This document shows positions 1 to 5,180 of a DNA stretch of 9,237 bases, piece by piece (position 1 is the stretch's first letter; each line of letters starts with the position of its first letter). The translations under genes were made by a program, and so were the position numbers. The notes under the pieces were generated by a model. It ran no database searches. It was not told where the DNA came from and saw nothing but the letters and a program-made list of their open reading frames with translations. The stretch comes from Oscillospiraceae bacterium. Lineage in GTDB: Bacteria; Bacillota; Clostridia; Oscillospirales; Ruminococcaceae. The stretch is taken from assembly GCA_900752625.1 (NCBI GenBank), contig CAADWC010000244.1, positions 1 through 9,237 of the forward strand, written 5' to 3'.

Positions 1-825
1 TATATAAATGAAATGGAGGAGCCTCCCGTAAAAACCGAGGTGCTTAAAGGAATCAATCTTGAAATAAAAAAGGGCGAGTTTGTGGCTGTCCTTGGGCATA
101 ACGGCTCCGGAAAATCCACTCTTGCAAAGTGCTTCAACGCTATAAATATCCCGGAAAGCGGCGAGGTCATCGTTAACGGAATGGATACCAGGGATGAAAA
201 CAATCTGTTGTCTATCCGTCAGCACGTGGGAATGGTATTCCAGAATCCCGATAATCAGATAGTGGCTACAATAGTCGAGGAGGACGTCGCCTTCGCTCTG
301 GAAAATATGGGCGTAAAGCCGGAAATGATACGCAAAAGAGTGGACGAGGCTCTGAAAACGGTAGGCATGTACGAATATCGCCGCCATGCTCCCCACAAAC
401 TCTCCGGCGGTCAGAAGCAGAGGGTGGCTATTGCAGGCATTATAGCCATGAGACCCGACTGTATTCTGCTGGACGAGCCGACGGCAATGCTGGATCCTAA
501 GGGCAGAGCGGAGGTCATGAAGACAATAAAAATGCTCAACCGTGAGAACGAAGTTACTATAGTGCTTATCACCCATTATATGGAGGAAGCCGCTCAGGCT
601 GACAGGGTAGTTGTTGTTGACGGCGGTGAAATAGTAATGGACAACGCTCCGAAAAAGGTGTTTTCTCAGGTTGAAACACTGAAAAATCTGGGGCTTGACG
701 TTCCGCAGGTCACCGAGCTTGCTTACGGACTTAAAAAGGCGGGCTATGATATTTCTACCGAGATAATATCCGAGGAGGAATGTGCTGAAGCAGTGGCAAG
801 GCTTCTTGAAAACAAAAATTTATAG
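1..825 (+). CDS. ecfA1: ECF transporter ATPase subunit EcfA1 (5' partial)
   Basis: ABC-type ATPase of the energy-coupling factor module. It pairs with EcfA2 and EcfT on the inner face of the membrane and powers vitamin or metal uptake through exchangeable S-components. The frame is open to base 1 (YINE precedes the ATG at 13), so the real start lies upstream; the ATG at 13 falls between the expected A-loop aromatic and the first core strand and is not the start. Counting from that Met: Walker [10 protein letters not shown] 28-36, Q-loop Gln77 in VFQNPDNQ, signature LSGGQ 130-134, Walker B CILLDEP 150-156 with catalytic Glu155, and H-loop His188. All are intact. The C-terminal domain with [12 protein letters not shown] is typical of EcfA proteins. 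About 10-15 residues seem to be missing compared with the usual length of roughly 280. The TAG stop is embedded in the G-rich ribosome site of the next gene. The paralogue assignment (A1 rather than A2) rests on [14 protein letters not shown] and NPDNQIV, which are A1-like. Confidence 0.95.
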   Translation, partial: YINEMEEPPVKTEVLKGINLEIKKGEFVAVLGHNGSGKSTLAKCFNAINIPESGEVIVNGMDTRDENNLLSIRQHVGMVFQNPDNQIVATIVEEDVAFALENMGVKPEMIRKRVDEALKTVGMYEYRRHAPHKLSGGQKQRVAIAGIIAMRPDCILLDEPTAMLDPKGRAEVMKTIKMLNRENEVTIVLITHYMEEAAQADRVVVVDGGEIVMDNAPKKVFSQVETLKNLGLDVPQVTELAYGLKKAGYDISTEIISEEECAEAVARLLENKNL

Positions 826-830
826 GGGGA
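824..830 (+). promoter_or_regulatory. Ribosome binding site fused to ecfA1 stop
   Basis: AGGGGGA lies 7 nt before the ATG at 838 and shares its first AG with the TAG stop of ecfA1 (823-825). This supports the ATG at 838 as the start and suggests translational coupling of the membrane protein to ecfA1. Confidence 0.6.
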
Positions 831-837
831 ATACAAT

Positions 838-1602
838 ATGTGGCTTCTGCTGATTTTAATGACAGGCTTTCTGATTCTGGACAAAACCGGAGTTTTAAAG
901 TGCAATACGCTGTTTATGAGTATAGTGTATATTATAGGAATACCGGTAATGCTGTGCACTTATCTTGCGATAACGCTTTCAGCGCTAATTAACGTTGTTG
1001 TTGATTTTTCGCTGGGAAGCTGTATTATGTTGGCAATAAATCTTATGTTTGCTCTGCCGTCGCTGATATTTCTCATATACATACTTGTAAAAATATGTCG
1101 TTCGCCTATTGACAGAAGCCGTTTTAACGGAAGCGACGAGGATTATAATATTGCCTGTATGAAAAGACAGCGCACTATTCTCTGGGTGGTTTATCCGCTT
1201 TTCTGGGTAAGCATTGTTATTGCGCTGGGAATCGGACTGCATATATTAGTTACTGTCATAGGTGCATCGCTGCTGGCGATGAATCCTGCTTTCTGGCTTA
1301 TTTCTCTGTTAACTCTCGGAATAGCTTTGGCTTGCTATGTTATTGCGGTGGCAGGATATATGTCAGTGTCGGTAGTTGTTTTTTTGCTGTTCTCTGTAAT
1401 GGCAGGAATCTTTGTGATTATAACAGTTGCAATGACGGCAACTGCGCTTTACAGAATGAGGAAATTGTCAGGATATTCAATAATGAAAAATGTTGTAACG
1501 GTAGTTTCCATGCTTATTCCGGTATGGAGCCTGATAACAATTATAGAGTTAAGTGTGAAAATGCGTAAGATAGGCAAAAAAGAGGAATATGTCGATCTGT
1601 AA
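838..1602 (+). CDS. Uncharacterised polytopic membrane protein in the ECF operon
   Basis: I do not recognise this 254-residue protein. It is very hydrophobic, with likely membrane segments near residues 2-14, 24-54, 61-86, 113-147, 151-173, 176-205 and 217-241 (about six to eight helices, boundaries approximate). The only sizeable hydrophilic stretch is residues 87-112, which is charged and basic (CRSPIDRSRF, MKRQR) and probably cytoplasmic; the tail MRKIGKKEEYVDL is also charged. The last helix, with MLIPVWSLITIIEL, resembles the end of small poorly characterised Firmicute membrane proteins. There is no signal peptidase site, ABC motif or obvious catalytic residue set. It starts 12 nt after ecfA1 with a good ribosome site and ends 109 nt before ecfA2, at which point a new promoter appears. 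Its codons look more A/T-ended than those of its neighbours (not counted). It could be an ECF accessory or substrate-related protein, but it does not look like a known S-component family, so no function is assigned. Confidence 0.8.
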   Translation: MWLLLILMTGFLILDKTGVLKCNTLFMSIVYIIGIPVMLCTYLAITLSALINVVVDFSLGSCIMLAINLMFALPSLIFLIYILVKICRSPIDRSRFNGSDEDYNIACMKRQRTILWVVYPLFWVSIVIALGIGLHILVTVIGASLLAMNPAFWLISLLTLGIALACYVIAVAGYMSVSVVVFLLFSVMAGIFVIITVAMTATALYRMRKLSGYSIMKNVVTVVSMLIPVWSLITIIELSVKMRKIGKKEEYVDL

Positions 1603-1614
1603 TAAGACATATTC
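1585..1614 (+). other. Stem-loop spanning the stop codon of the membrane gene
   Basis: GAATATGTC (1585-1593) and GACATATTC (1606-1614) are perfect 9-nt reverse complements around a 12-nt loop that contains the TAA stop. No T-tract follows on the + strand, so it is not a standard intrinsic terminator in the direction of the genes. The run of A at 1576-1581 would read as a T-tract on the - strand, where no gene is seen. It may stabilise the 3' end of the ecfA1-membrane protein message or slow readthrough into ecfA2, or it may be chance in AT-rich DNA. Confidence 0.45.
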
Positions 1615-1643
1615 TGAAAACACGTCACATTCAAATAATTTTC

Positions 1644-1672
1644 TTGAAATCTACACAAATGTATGATATAAT
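1644..1672 (+). promoter_or_regulatory. Predicted sigma-A promoter for ecfA2
   Basis: The -35 TTGAAA (1644-1649) and -10 TATAAT (1667-1672) are separated by exactly 17 bp, with a TGA extended -10 element at 1664-1666. This is one mismatch from consensus and lies in the longest intergenic gap of the window (1603-1711). Transcription should begin near 1679, leaving a leader of about 33 nt. It implies that ecfA2 and the genes after it can be transcribed independently of ecfA1. Confidence 0.8.
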
Positions 1673-1673
1673 A

Positions 1674-1689
1674 ATACGAACAATCGTAT
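1674..1689 (+). promoter_or_regulatory. Candidate operator palindrome at the ecfA2 start site
   Basis: ATACGA-ACAA-TCGTAT is a perfect 6+6 inverted repeat with a 4-bp spacer, starting 2 bp after the -10 box and covering the predicted transcription start. Position and symmetry fit a dimeric repressor site (TetR- or MarR-like spacing). As RNA it could only form a short 6-bp hairpin, and no T-tract follows, so a terminator is unlikely. No candidate regulator gene lies in the window, and the regulator identity is unknown. Confidence 0.5.
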
Positions 1690-1711
1690 CGGATAAAAGG
1701 AAAGTAAAAAT

Positions 1712-2581
1712 ATGGCGGTAATTAAAACTGAGAATTTATCGTATGTCTACGGCGAGGGAACGCCTTTTCGCAAGGTAGCCGTGGACGATGTCAGTATAGA
1801 GATTAACGAGGGTGAGCTTGTAGGAGTTATAGGTCATACAGGCTCTGGCAAGTCTACGCTTATACAGCATTTTAACGGGCTTCTGAAGCCGTCCTCAGGT
1901 AAGATTTTTATCGACGGCGAAGAGCTCTGGGCGGATAAGTCAAGGCTCAGACCTATAAGATTCAAGGTAGGACTGGTTTTTCAGTATCCTGAGTATCAGC
2001 TTTTTGAGGAGACCTGTTATAAGGATATAGCTTTCGGCCCCAAGAATATGGGGCTGTCCGAAGCCGAAACGGACCGCAGGATAAAGGAAACCGCAAGGCT
2101 TGTCGGTCTGCCTGCGGATATCCTTGACAAGTCGCCTTTTGAGCTTTCGGGAGGACAGAAAAGGCGTGTGGCGATCGCCGGAGTTATGGCGATGGAGCCG
2201 AAGGTTCTTATTCTCGACGAACCTACCTCAGGACTTGATCCTAAGGGCAGAGAGCAGATACTGGGACTTATAAGGGAGTACCACCAGGAAAAGAAGAATA
2301 CGGTAATGCTTGTTTCCCATTCAATGGAGGACGTTGCAAAGAACTGCTCAAAAATATTGGTGATGAATTCCGCCAAGGTGTTCTGCTACGACACGCCGGT
2401 AAACGTATTTCACCGCTCACGGGAGCTGGAGGAAATGGGGCTGTCGGTTCCGCAGATAACCAGGGTTTTCAACAGGCTGAAAGCCATGGGTTACGATTTC
2501 GGAGAGGACGTTTATACTGTAGATTTCGGCAGAAAGCTGCTTTTGCAGGCTTTGTCCGGCGAGAAGATGATGAGAGAATGA
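1712..2581 (+). CDS. ecfA2: ECF transporter ATPase subunit EcfA2
   Basis: Second ATPase of the energy-coupling factor, forming a heterodimer with EcfA1 that binds the coupling helices of EcfT and hydrolyses ATP to toggle an S-component. It is 289 residues, the usual size. Motifs: Walker A GHTGSGKST 41-49, Q-loop Gln91 in VFQYPEYQLFE, signature LSGGQ 145-149, Walker B VLILDEP 165-171 with Glu170, D-loop SGLDPKGR 173-180, and H-loop His203. The QYPEYQLFEET segment and the N-terminal VYGEGTPF extension are EcfA2-like. The ATG at 1712 is preceded by AAAAGGAAAG near 1695-1704, so the start is firm. It ends with a 4-bp ATGA overlap with the DUF1275 gene. It has its own promoter and a possible operator, unlike the common arrangement in which it follows ecfA1 directly. 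Confidence 0.97.
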   Translation: MAVIKTENLSYVYGEGTPFRKVAVDDVSIEINEGELVGVIGHTGSGKSTLIQHFNGLLKPSSGKIFIDGEELWADKSRLRPIRFKVGLVFQYPEYQLFEETCYKDIAFGPKNMGLSEAETDRRIKETARLVGLPADILDKSPFELSGGQKRRVAIAGVMAMEPKVLILDEPTSGLDPKGREQILGLIREYHQEKKNTVMLVSHSMEDVAKNCSKILVMNSAKVFCYDTPVNVFHRSRELEEMGLSVPQITRVFNRLKAMGYDFGEDVYTVDFGRKLLLQALSGEKMMRE

Positions 2582-3264
2582 CAGGCGTTAAAGTTAAAAG
2601 ACAGATGTCTGAGACCTATACGGTAGCAGCACTGCTTGCTTCGGCAGGAGGCCTTCTTGACGCTTACAGCTACATTTGCAGGGATCGTGTCTTTGCCAAT
2701 GCACAGACCGGAAATATAGTGCTGCTGGGGATTTCGGCTTTCAGCCGGGATTGGCTGGGCATGCTGAAATATATTGTTCCGATCATAATGTTCGCTTTGG
2801 GTGTGGTCATGGCTGAGTGGATAAGAAAACGCTTTGCAAATTCCCGTTTTCACTGGAGGCAGTGTATAATACTTATCGAAGCTGCCGTGCTTGCTGCCGC
2901 AGCGTTTATTCCTGTGGGAAAATACAATATTGCGGCGAATGTAATGATATCCTTTGTATGCTCGCTTCAGACCGAAAGCTTCAGAAAGGTTCATTCGATC
3001 AGTTTTGCTACGACAATGTGTACGGGAAACCTGAGGACGGCAACGGAGAATGTTTTCAGATACAGAAATACAGGCGAAAAAGAAGCTCTCGTAAACGGAT
3101 TGAAAATTTACGGAATTATTCTGTTCTTTATAGCCGGTGTTATTCTGGGAGCGGCGGTTACAGAACTTTTAAGCAATCTTGCCGTGTTTTTTGCCGTAGG
3201 ATTGCTGGCGGCGGTATTTGTTCTTATGTTTATTGACTGCGAAAAAAGCAAGAGTTTGGAATAA
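2578..3264 (+). CDS. DUF1275 (YoaK-like) membrane protein
   Basis: This 228-residue integral membrane protein belongs to the DUF1275 family, whose biochemical function is not established. Diagnostic stretches are GGLLDAYSYI (24-33) followed by VFANAQTGNIVLLG (38-51), and in the second half SLQTESFR (129-136) with FATTMCTGNLRT (143-154). The two TGN motifs (44-46 and 149-151) suggest an internal pseudo-repeat. Likely membrane segments lie near 14-32, 62-80, 95-112, 117-131, 173-195 and 199-219; the C-terminal tail CEKSKSLE is short and charged. The ATG at 2578 overlaps the ecfA2 stop as ATGA, consistent with translational coupling. There is little Shine-Dalgarno sequence, and the Met at codon 10 (2605) is an alternative. 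DUF1275 genes are not standard members of ECF operons, so this position between ecfA2 and ecfT is notable. It is not a known S-component family, and a transport role is only a guess. Confidence 0.9.
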   Translation: MTGVKVKRQMSETYTVAALLASAGGLLDAYSYICRDRVFANAQTGNIVLLGISAFSRDWLGMLKYIVPIIMFALGVVMAEWIRKRFANSRFHWRQCIILIEAAVLAAAAFIPVGKYNIAANVMISFVCSLQTESFRKVHSISFATTMCTGNLRTATENVFRYRNTGEKEALVNGLKIYGIILFFIAGVILGAAVTELLSNLAVFFAVGLLAAVFVLMFIDCEKSKSLE

Positions 3265-3275
3265 AATGAGGATCA

Positions 3276-3297
3276 AAGACCTGTAAACACAGGTTTT
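3276..3297 (+). terminator. Weak stem-loop with T-run before ecfT (possible attenuator)
   Basis: ACCTGT (3279-3284), loop AAAC, and ACAGGT (3289-3294) form a perfect 6-bp stem. It can extend by one G-U and two A-U pairs using the four T residues at 3294-3297. The T-run is short and then broken by GCA, so termination would be inefficient at best. It lies 11 nt after the DUF1275 stop and before ecfT, a place where partial termination would set the ratio of ecfA2 to ecfT message. It may also be only an mRNA processing or stability hairpin. Confidence 0.35.
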
Positions 3298-3299
3298 GC

Positions 3300-3309
3300 A
3301 ACGTACGTT
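3300..3309 (+). repeat. 10-bp perfect palindrome next to the ecfT ribosome site
   Basis: AACGTACGTT is fully self-complementary and ends 1 bp before the AAGGAGG of ecfT. It could be a protein-binding site or could affect ribosome access, but a 10-bp palindrome can occur by chance. No promoter with sound spacing is visible upstream. Confidence 0.3.
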
Positions 3310-3310
3310 T

Positions 3311-3317
3311 AAGGAGG
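3311..3317 (+). promoter_or_regulatory. Ribosome binding site that fixes a TTG start for ecfT
   Basis: AAGGAGG is the closest match to the consensus Shine-Dalgarno in the window. It sits 8 nt before TTG at 3326, which is in frame with ecfT. An ATG at 3318 is out of frame, and an upstream in-frame TTG at 3296 would place this site inside the coding sequence. The start at 3326 is therefore preferred. Confidence 0.8.
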
Positions 3318-3325
3318 ATGTACCT

Positions 3326-4129
3326 TTGTTAAAGGATATCACTATAGGACAGTATTTTCCGGGAGATTCACCCGTTCACAGAATGGATCCCCGGGTAAAG
3401 CTTGTGCTTACTATGGCTTTTATAGTAATGCTTTTTATGTCGTCCAGCTTTTACGGACTGCTGGTCGGTATCCTGTATACGCTCATGGCCTTTGCAGCAT
3501 CGAGAATTCCGGCTAAGATGATGTATAAAAGCCTGAAGCCTATAGTTCCCATAATAATTTTTACGGCGCTTCTCAATCTGCTGTTTGTCAGAACGGGAGA
3601 TGTGCTGTGGCAGTTCAAATTTATCAAAATAACCGAACAGGGCGTTCATACGGCAGTGTTTATGGTGGTGAGAATCGTTTGTCTGATCGTCGGTACATCG
3701 CTTCTTACCTACACGGCTTCTCCTATAGAGCTGACTGACGCTATCGAGCGGCTGCTTTCGCCGCTGAAAAAAATTAAAGTTCCGGTTCACGAGCTTGCTA
3801 TGATGATGACTATTGCGCTCAGGTTTATTCCTACGCTTATTGAGGAAACTGATAAGATAATGTCCGCTCAGAAAGCAAGAGGTGCAGATATGGAAAGCGG
3901 CTCGATAATCCAGAGGGCAAAGGCGCTTATTCCTATTCTTATTCCTCTTTTTGTTTCATCTTTCAGAAGAGCTGAAGAGCTGGCTCTGGCAATGGAGTGC
4001 CGCTGTTATCACGGCGGAGAGGGAAGAACCAGAATGAAGCAGATTAAGACTACGGCGGTAGACTATGTAGCTGTAGCGGTAACCGCAGTTTTCATTGGGG
4101 CAGTAATTGTTATAAATGCGTTAGTTTAG
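3326..4129 (+). CDS. ecfT: ECF transporter transmembrane subunit EcfT
   Basis: Membrane scaffold of the energy-coupling factor: it binds the EcfA1-EcfA2 dimer through two cytoplasmic coupling helices and docks interchangeable S-components. Reading from TTG at 3326 gives 267 residues, the usual size, beginning MLKDITIGQYFPGDSPVHRM. ITIGQYFPG and the following HRMDPRVKL are family hallmarks. Hydrophobic segments lie near residues 26-46, 48-60, 72-90, 108-131 and 247-266. The coupling-helix motif SAQKARGAD (180-188) contains the classic Ala-Arg-Gly. The second motif is MECRCYHGGEGRTR (223-236), with Cys-Arg-Cys where many homologues have Ala-Arg-Gly; the arginine is kept. It is separated from ecfA2 by the DUF1275 gene and followed 10 nt later by a small gene, with truA beyond, which matches the usual ecfT-truA linkage. 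Confidence 0.96.
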   Translation: MLKDITIGQYFPGDSPVHRMDPRVKLVLTMAFIVMLFMSSSFYGLLVGILYTLMAFAASRIPAKMMYKSLKPIVPIIIFTALLNLLFVRTGDVLWQFKFIKITEQGVHTAVFMVVRIVCLIVGTSLLTYTASPIELTDAIERLLSPLKKIKVPVHELAMMMTIALRFIPTLIEETDKIMSAQKARGADMESGSIIQRAKALIPILIPLFVSSFRRAEELALAMECRCYHGGEGRTRMKQIKTTAVDYVAVAVTAVFIGAVIVINALV

Positions 4130-4139
4130 GGGGGACGGC

Positions 4140-4424
4140 ATGAGCTTTCTGACAGATATGGATCAGAACGACAGGCTGTCGCGGCTTGAACGCAGGCTGT
4201 GCAGACTTGAGGGCAGAAACTATAAGGGGGAAAATCAAATGTCCAGGCTTATTAAGGATCTGGTAGGTATGGAATGTACGATCGACGGCGATGATTTTTT
4301 TGACACCAGATGTACTATTCTCGACGCCGATGATGAATGGATAAAGGTAACTGTTCATGAAAAGAAAAAGGACTTTACAAAAATCGTGAGAATTGATACA
4401 ATAGATAATATTACGCTTGACTGA
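4140..4424 (+). CDS. Small acidic protein of unknown function with two in-frame starts
   Basis: I do not firmly recognise this protein. From ATG 4140 it has 94 residues. A second in-frame ATG at 4239 would give 61 residues starting MSRLIKDLVG. Both starts have G-rich ribosome sites: AGGGGGGA at 4128-4135, overlapping the ecfT stop, and AAGGGGGA at 4224-4231. Residues 34-94 look like a compact beta-barrel (GMECTIDG, RCTILDADDEWIKVTVHE, DFTKIVRIDTIDNITL), reminiscent of LSm/SH3-like small Clostridial proteins such as those grouped as DUF6897; that match is from memory and tentative. The extra N-terminus has an amphipathic heptad (L13, L16, L20, L23) rich in Arg and Glu and could be a short coiled coil. 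Its stop lies 1 nt before the ATG of truA, so translation of truA is probably coupled to it. There is no signal peptide or membrane segment. A role in RNA binding would be speculation. Confidence 0.75.
   Translation: MSFLTDMDQNDRLSRLERRLCRLEGRNYKGENQMSRLIKDLVGMECTIDGDDFFDTRCTILDADDEWIKVTVHEKKKDFTKIVRIDTIDNITLD
4224..4231 (+). promoter_or_regulatory. Internal ribosome binding site for the short form
   Basis: AAGGGGGA lies inside the coding sequence of the small acidic protein, 7 nt before an in-frame ATG at 4239. Its strength and spacing match or exceed the site used for the first start, so the 61-residue form may be the main or only product. Confidence 0.55.
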
Positions 4425-4425
4425 T

Positions 4426-5178
4426 ATGAAAAATTTTTTAGTAAAAATGGCGTATAACGGCGCGGCTTATCACGGTTTTCAGCGGCAGAACAACGCTGTC
4501 GCCGTTCAGCAGGTAGTCGAGGAGGCGATAGAATCGCTTACCGGAAAGCGGGTCTCGATAAACGGCTGTTCCAGAACCGACGCCGGAGTTCACGCAAGAG
4601 AGTATTATTTCAGCTTTGAGATAGATTCCGGAATAAACTGCCGGGGACTTATATTCGGTCTGAACGACAGGCTTCCGGACGATATTGCAATTCTAGACTG
4701 TCGTGAAGTGCCGCAGGATTTTCATGCGAGATTCTGCTGCCGGGGCAAGGAATACAGGTATCTTGTTCATAACAGCGAGATAAAAGATCCGTTCTGTAAG
4801 GACACAGTATACAGAAGCTGGTTTCCGATAGACTCTGATAAGCTTGACAGGGCGGCTAAGGACTTTATCGGAGAGCATGATTTCAAGGCTTTCTGCTCTG
4901 CGGACTGCGATAAAGAAAATACGATAAGAAAAATATACCGCTTCGACGTAAGGCGTAATGGTGATATTGTAGAGTTTATCGTATCGGGCAGCGGATTCCT
5001 TTATAATATGGTCAGAATTATGGTCGGAACGCTGCTTTATATAAACGAGGGAAAAATCGGAGCGAATGATATACCGGCTCTGATTGAAGCAAAAGACAGG
5101 ACGAGAGCAGGCATAACGGTGCCGCCGCAGGGACTGTATCTTAATAAGGTTTTTTATGATGATAAAGGATTTGACTGA
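4426..5178 (+). CDS. truA: tRNA pseudouridine(38-40) synthase TruA
   Basis: Cytoplasmic enzyme that isomerises uridine to pseudouridine at positions 38, 39 and 40 in the anticodon arm of many tRNAs. The ATG at 4426 gives 250 residues beginning MKNFLVKMAYNGAAYHGFQ, matching where TruA proteins start; an in-frame TTG at 4417 would overlap the previous gene and adds only three residues. The catalytic motif GCSRTDAGVHA (47-57) carries the nucleophilic Asp52. Other family stretches are HARFCCRGKEYRYLVHN, GEHDFKAFCS, GSGFLYNMVRIMVGTLL, and the C-terminal TRAGITVPPQGLYLNKV. The gene is complete with no damaged motif. There is no clear Shine-Dalgarno sequence and the gap to the upstream stop is 1 nt, so translation likely relies on coupling. 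In many Firmicutes truA follows ecfT and is followed by rplM-rpsI; here those ribosomal genes are absent and a DUF5711-like gene follows. Confidence 0.96.
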   Translation: MKNFLVKMAYNGAAYHGFQRQNNAVAVQQVVEEAIESLTGKRVSINGCSRTDAGVHAREYYFSFEIDSGINCRGLIFGLNDRLPDDIAILDCREVPQDFHARFCCRGKEYRYLVHNSEIKDPFCKDTVYRSWFPIDSDKLDRAAKDFIGEHDFKAFCSADCDKENTIRKIYRFDVRRNGDIVEFIVSGSGFLYNMVRIMVGTLLYINEGKIGANDIPALIEAKDRTRAGITVPPQGLYLNKVFYDDKGFD

Positions 5179-5180
5179 AC

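Noticed and set aside
1690..1711. Riboswitch in the ecfA2 leader
   Set aside because: The predicted leader is only about 33 nt, too short for a vitamin-sensing aptamer.
2512..2994. A 160-codon open frame on the - strand across the ecfA2/DUF1275 junction
   Set aside because: It is antisense to two confident genes, with no promoter or ribosome site of its own and no family-like motif.
2817..3236. A 139-codon + strand frame overlapping the DUF1275 gene
   Set aside because: The DUF1275 frame carries the family motifs; the overlapping frame is Cys-rich and has no recognisable features.
838..3264. Either interleaved membrane protein being an ECF S-component
   Set aside because: Neither shows motifs of S-component families that I know (RibU, ThiT, BioY, FolT, PanT and similar), so the label is not supported by sequence alone.
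3233..3267. Possible promoter TTGACT ... TAAAAT ahead of ecfT
   Set aside because: The two boxes are 23 bp apart, too far for a sigma-A promoter, and no other -10 at 16-18 bp looks convincing.
3296..3325. Longer EcfT starting at TTG 3296
   Set aside because: The consensus AAGGAGG at 3311-3317 would be inside the gene, and the family N-terminus matches a start at 3326.
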